NCBI GenBank assembly: GCA_917880885.1
Contig: OU862933.1
Location: 6,433,452-6,497,451, forward strand
Reading direction: 5' to 3'
DNA from: Limnephilus marmoratus
Taxonomy: Eukaryota; Arthropoda; Insecta; Trichoptera; Limnephilidae
Length of the DNA stretch: 64,000 bases
In this document: in pieces, positions 56,871-64,000 of the stretch
Position numbering within the stretch: position 1 is the first letter of the stretch
How the letters are laid out: each line of letters opens with the position of its first letter
Position numbers and translations under genes: made by a program
The notes under the pieces: model-generated
What the model was told of the DNA's origin: nothing
Seen by the model: the letters and a program-made list of their open reading frames with translations, nothing else
Database searches by the model: none

Positions 56871-57204
56871 TATCAACGCAGTATCTTTACCGTAACGTTC
56901 ACTTGAGATAATCAGATATTGATAATTAATTGATTGACGGTACATTTTGATACCATGTGAAACAATGCATGGAAGAGGAGGATTTTGTGTGGTAAAGAAA
57001 GAATACTTCAGAATCGATTATGTTCACACGTTTTATAATAGGTTAATGCGACAGACGATAAGAAACTGTGACCCGACAGTTGAACTGTTGGCCCATTGAA
57101 AGTATAATTATTATAATAACATTATAAATTTTTGTGCATTATTTACCAATTTCAAACCTAAGGTAGATTAATTACTTCTGCAGTTTTTCTTCCAAACTAG
57201 ACCC

Positions 57205-57296
57205 CCCCCCCTTGATGAGATTTTGTAAATTGCAAATAACATGAGATTTTGCCGGACCCCCCCCAATTTTTGAGCTCACGTAATTAATGTATGCCC
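57205..57296 (-). mobile_element. Partial copy of the 50956 MITE
   Basis: CTCACGTAATTAATGTATGC then CCCCTA matches the right end of 50956-51358. C-runs and GATGAGATTTTGTAAATT words precede it as in the full copy. Confidence 0.6.
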
Positions 57297-57327
57297 CCTA
57301 AAATCGGCGTAAGACCAGAGATTCGGT

Positions 57328-57390
57328 CCCAGTTGCGACAGTTATCTTTTTATATTTCTGTGTCTTGATCTCTTTCATATTTTCGTTTAT
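57328..57390 (+). repeat. Half-copy of the 40076 palindrome
   Basis: TCCCAGTTGCGACAGTTATC then TTTTTATATTTCTGTG and CTTTCATATTTTCGTTTA matches the right arm 40186-40250. The left arm is missing. Confidence 0.55.
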
Positions 57391-57800
57391 TATTTATTTA
57401 TTTATTTTATTTTACGCCCATAGGGCTTTTACATAGAATGCAGTACTTTTTTTTTAATTACAGTGTAAAGAATGGGTTTACAAAATACAATACACAATAC
57501 AAGTAACATAATATTTGTTGAAAACAAAATATTTAGATTATTAATGTTATCTTCTTCTTTAGTGATATATTACATTGATGGAAATAACCTTCAAACGTTG
57601 TAAAAAGGGAGTTGTTCTAATAAAAATTAAATGGTTTTTTCCCTGATTCATTAGAATGAAAACATATTTTTGTTATTAGGCGGTACATCCTTTCTGCACA
57701 CCTCTCGGGGACAAATATTGATAACTGACCTTAGATGACGGATTTGATTATATCGATCGACCATGCTAGACCTCCACAATATGAACAAATAAATACATTG
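57385..57800 (-). mobile_element. LINE 3' end with AAATA tail (tentative)
   Basis: On the minus strand it ends TATGTAAAAGCCCTATGGGC then GTAAAATAAAATAAATAAAT, as at 18967. The upstream 57545-57790 may hold decayed coding sequence of the same LINE, but stops are frequent. Confidence 0.45.
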
Positions 57801-58271
57801 CCTTTACGCAAGCACGTAACACACTTGGATTTATTACGCTACTCAATAGAATCATTAAAGGCATGAAATGATTGAGCTGAATTCACCGAAACGTGTTCAT
57901 AGAATTATTAATACCTACTAATCTTTTATTTCTAATGCCTTCCTGCCTATAAAACCTATCAATACTAATGTCGTACAATTATATAATAATACTATTTCTT
58001 CGAGATGTATTATTTCAACACGGTTCATTCGCACGGGCTTTTATTATTTTTTGTACATTCACGACGACGATTTTAATTCATTGCAATTTTTCTTAACGAA
58101 AATGCCTTTGCCATCATCTGTGGGAATGAAATATTATTTTTACATTTCAAAGATATACAAAGATGAACATTCGTACGTATTAAGGCCTAGGTCTTTCGCA
58201 GAAATTCAAATGTAATGTTATCATTAAAATACGATTCCGCGTTATTCAGCGCCATTTTATTTTTGACATTT
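57801..58271. other. Unassigned AT-rich DNA
   Basis: No gene, repeat or inverted repeat is recognised. Confidence 0.4.
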
Positions 58272-58438
58272 GAAAGCTCCCCGTTAAACGCCGATTTAAG
58301 TGCGTTTCAGCTTTCTATCAAATTGTAATAAGCTGATAAGCATAAACATGATTATTGTCGTTTTCTGCTTATAATAATTTGTTCAAAAGCTGAAACAGAC
58401 AAAGAATCGGCGTTTAACGGGAACCTTTCAACTTGTAG
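58272..58438. repeat. Inverted repeat, probable MITE
   Basis: CCCGTTAAACGCCGATT at 58281 and AATCGGCGTTTAACGGG at 58406 are exact inverses. Pairing continues through GTTTCAGCTTT/AAAGCTGAAAC, AATTGTAATAAGC/CTTATAATAATTTG and TGAAAG at the edges. Total about 167 bp. Confidence 0.75.
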
Positions 58439-58846
58439 GTACTACGTATTGTTCGGAACATAACAGCCACAAATATTATTTTACAACTTGGCAACACCAA
58501 AACCCAAGCATCGAAATGACAGTTTCGGTGATTTCGCAAAATTCGTTTTCTTGGAAATCATTCCTGAAGGTGCTTTGTCTTGGTGGGTTGCAATCGTGCA
58601 TCTCTTAGTTTTTACTCTTGTTAAACTTAGTATAAATAATTGTCGTGTAAATTAAATCATAAAATGTGAAGTTGTAAATATATCTAAACACATAACCTCT
58701 TCTCATTTATCACCCTATAAAAGAGTCAAAATAACATGGATGGATCGGCCGCAGGTAAGTATTAGTGAACAGTCCCATCCAAAACAACCCATCGTTATAA
58801 ACTTAAAACAATATGTTAAAAAAACAACATGCGGAATGGTAATTTG

Positions 58847-59150
58847 AAGTCTTTGTCACACGAGAATTTCAGCGAAACAAGTCTTTGTCACACGTGAATT
58901 TCAGCGAAACAACAGCGAAACAAGTCTTTGTCACACGTGAATTTCAGCAAAACAACAGCGTCACAAGTCTTTGTGACAAGTGAATTTCAGCGAAACAAGT
59001 CTTTGTCACACGTGAATTTCAGCAAAACAACAGCGTCACAAGTCTTTGTGACAAGTGAATTTCAGCGAAACAAGTCTTTGTCACACGTGAATTTCAGCGA
59101 AACAACAGCGAAACAAGTTTTTTCAGTCGTGAATTTCAGCGAAACAACTA
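58847..59150. repeat. Minisatellite with 75-bp higher-order unit
   Basis: Basic units of about 32 and 43 bp (AAGTCTTTGTCACACGTGAA, TTTCAGCGAAACAACAGCG) alternate. A 75-bp composite repeats exactly in 58940-59090. The frame 58928-59158 is a repeat artefact. Confidence 0.85.
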
Positions 59151-59432
59151 GCCTATAACTATGTATAACGTTGAACGCTTAGCAAAAATCTACCTATGTT
59201 ACATTTTTAAGTCCTTACCTTACATTTTAAGTTTTCTTACCAGATTTTACTTGATACAATACGTAAATACCTACTGATATATTAAACAAGGTAGGTACTT
59301 AAATGTGCATTAGCTTAGGTGATTATGTGATTAATTTAAATGACGATTATATAAAATAATGAAAGAGCGTGTTGTTAAAAATATAAAGAAACATCTTCAA
59401 TCAAAGTATCAAGGACATTACAAGATGTATTA

Positions 59433-59862
59433 CACGGTGTCCGGAAACTCGTAATAGAAGAGGAAAATGGTGAACCTACATTAATATCGATATGAGAATT
59501 TCGGTTTTTTAATTTTTAATTTTATTTTCCATTTTTCCTGCAACTTAAAAAAACCTTGAGGTCGGCTCTAAGCTTCGACTTATTTCAAAATACATTTTAA
59601 ACAATGACAGTTACCGATTTTTTTTCAAAGTTGACCTCAAAAACTTGGGTCTAGATTTACTTGAAAACGAAAGATAATATCAAAAAACAATGAAAACAAT
59701 GATAGTTACCGATTTTTTTTTCAAAGTTGACCTCAAAAACTTGGGACTAGATTTACTTGAAAACGAAAGATAATATCAAAAAAGTTTTGTTACAAAACTG
59801 ACTGCAAATGTGATGTAGATTCACCAGTTTTCTGCTTGTACCACGAGTTTCCGGACACCGTG
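59433..59862. mobile_element. TIR MITE with internal 95-bp tandem duplication
   Basis: CACGGTGTCCGGAAACTCGT at the left is the exact inverse of the right end ACGAGTTTCCGGACACCGTG. Inside, 59600-59694 and 59695-59790 are near-identical (ACAATGAYAGTTACCGATTT and TCAAAGTTGACCTCAAAAAC). Flanks TA and CA could be a decayed TA duplication. Confidence 0.8.
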
Positions 59863-60317
59863 CATGGAAACGATTACATTACAAATTACAAGTATCTTAC
59901 TAACTGAGTAACATCCAATTGAATTAAGTTATAAAACAAATTTCTATAATAAATATCAAGATACTAACTTCTACAAAGTATTATTACGAGACGTTCTTAA
60001 GTATGTACCTAATTGATTTACTTATTGGTCGTTATGAAGATGATGTAAACCGAGTAGGTACAAATTAATACTAATACGTATAATCGTATACGATTCATAA
60101 GTTTGATAGAGCAGCGATGAGCAACCCGCGTTTATTTTGTGCAGCCCGCCTGGCTAAATACAATATCAAAAGATCGGTAAAAAAAAATTCAATGGTTTCT
60201 GTTCTGTTTTGCAAAAGAGTTTAGCTGAGAATTTAAGCCTTCTTCAAAGTTTTGAATCAGCCGCTCAAATTAATAACGATTTTCTTGCATTTTTTTCGAC
60301 CTTTAATTGCATGTAGA

Positions 60318-60385
60318 ACAATTTTCTCCTGTCAGATTGGTGTGATTTTCTATGGCTATCAATTGCTATTTCTATGGGTATCAGG
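60318..60385 (+). repeat. Repeat C fragment
   Basis: TTCTCCTGTCAGATTGGTGT then GATTTTCTATGGCTATCAAT matches 31200-31250. Confidence 0.55.
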
Positions 60386-60635
60386 CCAGCTTCGCCGATT
60401 TTAAATAATTTAAAACACAAAATACTGTAAATATACATGATTATTTATCCACTTAATATAAGTTATCATGGATTCGACATTTGCAAAATTTCGTTTCAAT
60501 CGCTTGAATTATTTAGTTTATCAAAAGTAATCTAAAAACCTATTTTTTACACGTAAATAGTTATTTCTTGTACTAATTTTTGAAATGAAGTGTAATTTCC
60601 ATGCCTAAAAGTGCGGCGGTTAGCGGTTTTAGCGG

Positions 60636-60981
60636 TTTTTTTTTTTTTTTTACATGTGCTCCACACAGGAGGCCCTGAGGAAAACAATTTCCCTCAGGGC
60701 CTATGTCATCTTTGGGGATGCTGTGTGGAGGGTTTTTTTAAGGAAAGGAAGGAGAGGAGAGTTCTGGAAAGGAAAAGGGTTTAAGAGGTGGGTAGGAATC
60801 TGGGGTTCAGTGTGTCTTGGTCATCCGCCTCCAAGACCTAGACAAACCTCACCCCATGAACCCGGGCACCCCTGCTAAATCACCAAACGTAGCGAACCAC
60901 TTGGGGTGACCTATGGCAGAGGTGTTGGTTATCCAATAAAGGTTCCCGGGGTGGCGGTACCCATTCCCGCCTCCCAAATTG
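60636..60981 (-). mobile_element. SINE-B copy, best preserved
   Basis: On the minus strand it starts TCAATTTGGGAGGCGGGAAT and passes CACCCCAAGTGGTTCGC and GCCCGGGTTCATGGGGTG to the tail. The tail is a two-tier hairpin: outer CTCCACACAG/CTGTGTGGAG, inner GGCCCTGAGG/CCTCAGGGCC. It ends in an A-run of about 16 (T-run 60636-60651 on plus). This is the best reference for the short form (about 345 bp). Confidence 0.85.
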
Positions 60982-61019
60982 ATGGGAGCGGGATGGGTAG
61001 CGATTAGGTCCCCAAATAT

Positions 61020-61097
61020 TCGATAGAAAATCACATAAATCTGACAGGAGATCTCGTCCGATATCTATCTCGATCTCACAAAAGATACAGAATCGCT
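61020..61097 (-). repeat. Repeat C copy
   Basis: On the minus strand, GAGCGATTCTGTATCTTTTG, CGAGATCTCCTGTCAGATTT and ATGTGATTTTC match 31150-31240. Confidence 0.6.
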
Positions 61098-61155
61098 CTG
61101 CAGATGGTTGGGAGCAGTTGAGACTCATACGCGATACTCACATAAAAAAAATCAT
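61098..61155 (+). mobile_element. SINE-A 3' end
   Basis: CAGATGGTTGGGAGCAGTTG, then AGACTCATACGCGATACTCA and CATAAAAAAAA, equals the terminal 50 bp of SINE-A. It follows repeat C directly. Confidence 0.6.
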
Positions 61156-61265
61156 GTGTGCAGTTCACACGCGGTAGAAGTGAAACCTTCAGAAAACTAA
61201 AAAAAGAATGGGACGAATGTAGAGTATCAGAAGTAGGATAATTGTAGGGTTTATTTATTATAATA

Positions 61266-61663
61266 CTAGCTGGTACCCAGCATGCGTTGCTATGCCATTT
61301 AATAAAGAAGTTGTTTCTCCCTGCGTGTCCTTTCGCATTCGTCCCGTTCCCCATCCCCCCCCCCATTCCTCTCCCGCGTCCTTTTCCATTCTCTTTCTTT
61401 TCACTCCCCCCTCCCTGGTTCCTCTCCCCCTCTCCCGTGTTCCATAAATTAACTCACGGTACATTTAGTTTTCAAACAGCTCGCGTGCCATTTTATTGCA
61501 ATTTTTAATACAAATTTCTTAAAGTTAAAGCTCACCAGTAGTTTTATACAAACCTTCTCCTGACAATAACGAACACAATAAAAAAGAATTATCCTATTTG
61601 GTGCAGTCGTTCGGAAGTTATGTGCGTACATACATTTCGGCGATTCATTTTTATTTATATAGA
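61266..61663 (-). mobile_element. Helitron-like element with pyrimidine-rich segment
   Basis: On the plus strand A|CTAGCTGGTACCCAGCATGC begins the copy, with TTGTTTCTCCCTGCGTGTCC, a pyrimidine tract (61330-61440), TTTTCAAACAGCTCGCGTGC and TTATATAGA|T at the other end. In transposition orientation this is A|TCTATATAA...GCTAG|T. About 398 bp. Confidence 0.65.
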
Positions 61664-61730
61664 TAGGAGATAGATAGAAGATAGATAGATAGATAGATAG
61701 AATAGATAGATAGATAGATAGATAGATTGT
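61660..61730. repeat. (GATA)n microsatellite
   Basis: AGATAGATAGATAGATAGAT with a few interruptions starts exactly at the 5' TC end of the Helitron-like element, which reads ATAGATA there. Confidence 0.9.
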
Positions 61731-62111
61731 TACCAAGTTTAAACATTATTTTATTCTACATTGCATCGCACAAAGAGGAGGCCGATAGGCTACGAAGTAC
61801 CGCACGAAGAGGACACCGATTAGTCTATCTCATTCTCTCACAGGCTAAATCGTTTAGATGTATTTGTTTGTCGTGTAATGTACCGGATCCTTATGCCTCC
61901 CGATGTTATTTTATAGCATATTAAATATGTAAAACACAAACACGCATAAATAATATTTGATTTTTGGTGAGCATTCGAATATTGCTTTACTCATTTTCTC
62001 AAAATTTTGGAATTGGGGATGTCTGACTAATCAATGGACGATCGATGTATGCAAATTGTTATGAGATTTCTTTGGATTATTTTCCCAAAGCGTGACGTTA
62101 TCTTATTCATA

Positions 62112-62699
62112 TCTTAATATATAAAACTATGTCGGGTTAGTTACACCATTTATAACTCAAGAACGGCTGGACCGATTTTTATGATCGTTGAATTTTTGGT
62201 TTTGTCTCCGCCCCGAACAGCAGAATAGCTATAAAAACAATTGGAAAAATTCACGAAAAAAATTATTATTAAGAAAATTCTTTTCCTCATACATTTTGTA
62301 TCGAACGAATTCTCAAAGTATAATATTGAATAGTGATTGAATTCCAAAAATTCAAAAACGTCAAATGTCAATGCGCTGAAGTCAACAGTTGAAAATGAGA
62401 CAAACGATGAACGTAGGTATGTCTGCACCTGCACCCCTCCAAAGGAAAAATACAATAATTATATTAAATTTTCTTCGCACGTATAAAGAAAATGAAACGC
62501 AAAAGTAAAAAAATCACAAAAAATATAAATCCATATAGAACGCCATCTCTGATACTGACAAAAATAAAACACGGACAGTTGCGCATCGATAATTGCTTCA
62601 TTGGGTAATTTAAAAAAAACTGACTTTAATTCAGTTAATAAGTTAGTTAACACAACAGTTATCGATTCTGAGGCGGTACGAAGTTGCCGGGTCAGCTAG
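62112..62699 (+). mobile_element. Helitron-like element, uninterrupted copy
   Basis: It starts A|TCTTAATATATAAAACTATG, continues GTCGGGTTAGTTACACC and CTGGACCGATTTTTATGAT, and ends GGCGGTACGAAGTTGCCGGG then TCAGCTAG|T. At 588 bp with no insertions it is the best reference for this family. It carries an antisense frame at 62150-62455 matching 20337-20630. Confidence 0.7.
62150..62455 (-). other. Open frame paired with 20337-20630
   Basis: A 101-codon frame, antisense to its element, hydrophobic in the middle, with SALTFDVFEFLE and FENSFDTKC aligning to the other copy. I recognise no known domain. Confidence 0.35.
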
Positions 62700-63119
62700 T
62701 ATCTCAATAAAATCGCTTAGTTCGCTTTGTTTACCTAAGACTGCCAGTGTGTGGGTATCTTCTGACTTAAGTTAGTAGACTTAACTTAGTAAGGTTTATG
62801 GGCAGTTGTGGGTACGCGCTCCGAACAGGCAAGATTACTTTCTTACTAGCCGCGGGCGCTACTGTGTCCTATTAAATGGCAGGGGTTCTCAGAATTAGCA
62901 TATTTTAATATTTATTTAATTTTTATTGATAGTGATTAGATTTTATACTTTTTTATCTTTCTCTGTATAATATACTTAATTTGTTTTGTATTTTATTTTT
63001 CTTATTATTATTATTTCTGTTATTTCACTGATAGCATCTCCATCTAACAAAGACATGGAACAGATAAGAGAACTAGAGTAGAACAACTGTGGAATCGATA
63101 ACAGAACTTGGCGGCCTAT

Positions 63120-63350
63120 TGGTCGCGGGGTATATTTGCGGCCCGCTTCGGAGTGAAAATGCTTTCAGTATCGCCTTAGTGTAACATCACCGTTCAAAAT
63201 TGAAAAGTTTCTTGAAATGGCTTTAGCCGTGTTTGGGGACCAGATCTGAATAGCCACCACCTTCAGCCTTACAACATACCCCAATTGGGGATGCCATAGT
63301 CTCACAGGCTTCAGACGGGAACAGTTGGGACCTTGTGCAGTATTAACATT
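63120..63350 (+). mobile_element. SINE-A copy (plus strand)
   Basis: GCGGCCCGCTTCGGAGTG, AGTATCGCCTTAGTGTAACA, TTTCTTGAAATGGCTTTAGC, CCCCAATTGGGGATGCCATA, TTCAGACGGGAACAGTTGGG and ACATTAAAAAATATAAC are present in order. The tRNA-like head is missing or diverged. Confidence 0.75.
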
Positions 63351-63424
63351 AAAAAATATAACTTTTACAGAACCCGAATTTTAACTCTGAAAATTGATAA
63401 TTTGTCAAATTCTGTGAAATAACC

Positions 63425-63850
63425 TCCTAACAGTATCCTAACATTTTTTTATGTGAATACCTCACAAGAGTCTTAGCTGCTCCTGGAGACAGTGAGATTA
63501 TGGCATCCCCAATTTGTATATGTTGTGAGACTAAAGGTAGTGGGGAAGGGAAAGAGATGGGGAAGAGGGAGGTGGGGAAGTACCTGGCTATTCAGATCTG
63601 GTCACAAAACACGGCTAAAGCCATTTCAAGCAACGCGCAACGTTTCAATTCTGAATGGCGGTCTTACACCAGGGAGATACTTGAGAGTATCTCCTACACC
63701 GAAACGTGCCGCAAATATGCTGCATAATTTTTTTTTTAATTAATTAATTGTGAAATAACACAAATTAATCAAATAAAATTTATTTGCCCCAATTCAACCC
63801 CAGGACTTTCGGATTGCGAGGAGCAGATCACCAAAATGAACGCATACCCC
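63425..63850 (-). mobile_element. SINE-A, near full-length (minus strand)
   Basis: On the minus strand: head ATCTGCTCCTCGCAATCC, GGGGTTGAATTGG (degraded B box), ATTAATTTGTGTTATTTCAC, CGGCACGTTTCGGTGTAGG, CATTCAGAATTGAAACG, GGCTTTAGCCGTG, then CATAATCTCACTGTCTCC and an A-rich end near 63440. At about 425 bp it defines the full family layout. It faces the copy at 63120 tail to tail. Confidence 0.8.
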
Positions 63851-64000
63851 AAGTTGAAAGAAACGTCTAGGCTCCTTGCGTAAAGTAAACTAGAAAATGT
63901 TATTTCTTTAACATACTATCCAATTATTTCTATAAATTTGTCAATTCCAAGTTGTTTAATGACAGCAATTGACTTCCATCGATTTAATCTACAATCCACT

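Larger units (their letters stand above)
61156..61865 (+). repeat. Repeat E interrupted by a Helitron-like insertion
   Basis: GTGTGCAGTTCACACGCGGT and AAACCTTCAGAAAAC (61156-61200), then after the Helitron AGAGGACACCGATTAGTC and TCTCATTCTCTCACAGGCTA (61812-61850), correspond to the continuous sequence at 55295-55440. Confidence 0.55.

Noticed and set aside
58847..59150. Regular repeats that could suggest a CRISPR-like array
   Set aside because: Units are contiguous without unique spacers, and the genome is eukaryotic.

Overview
The window looks like host-gene-free eukaryotic DNA, most likely from a lepidopteran or close insect relative. The clues are the AT-rich background, a short array of the insect telomere motif (AACCT)5, frequent TAGGTAC/TACCTA words, tRNA-derived SINEs, and many short elements running A|TC...CTAG|T whose ends (CTGACCCGACGAACTTCG and similar) are, as far as I recall, common in moth and butterfly genomes. 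The organism call is an inference. I found no convincing host protein-coding gene, rRNA or functional tRNA. Almost every open frame above 60 codons is noise, a simple repeat, or a decayed transposon protein.

Layout. 0-9 kb: foldback elements (one around telomere-like repeats), a long-TIR MITE, and a cluster of two nested retroposon families (called here SINE-A and SINE-B). 9-18 kb: sparse AT-rich DNA with a 21-bp minisatellite, two LINE remnants, two SINE-A copies and a TTAA-flanked MITE. 18.9-22.4 kb: one hAT-like element with matching 8-bp flanks, filled by later insertions of LINE tails, a Helitron-like element that itself carries a SINE-B, and a hammerhead-like sequence. 22.4-34.7 kb: inverted repeats, a poly(A) retroposon with an internal VNTR and an 11-bp target duplication, a 250-bp hairpin, further SINE-A copies and a CR1/L2-like LINE end. 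34.7-38.4 kb: several Helitron-like copies with pyrimidine-rich segments, one of which has become an uninterrupted (CTCCCT)87 array. 38.4-54 kb: palindromes, two hAT-type elements, an RTE-like LINE tail, an 80-bp satellite-like array, a possible LTR and three more LINE ends. 54-64 kb: Helitron-like and TIR elements, a 75-bp higher-order minisatellite, and another nested SINE/Helitron block.

The main observations are these. (1) SINE-B shares its 3' tail, including a two-tier hairpin and poly(A), with a LINE at 53.06-53.69 kb, so that LINE family is the likely source of its mobilising enzyme. (2) The retroposon at 26.2-27.2 kb has a head-VNTR-poly(A) layout like primate SVA but is unrelated in sequence. 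(3) A Helitron-like family carries a pyrimidine tract that appears to seed microsatellites. (4) There are several long hairpins that could be MITEs or small-RNA sources. Family names SINE-A, SINE-B and repeats C, D, E, H are local labels, not database names. All matches were made by eye.
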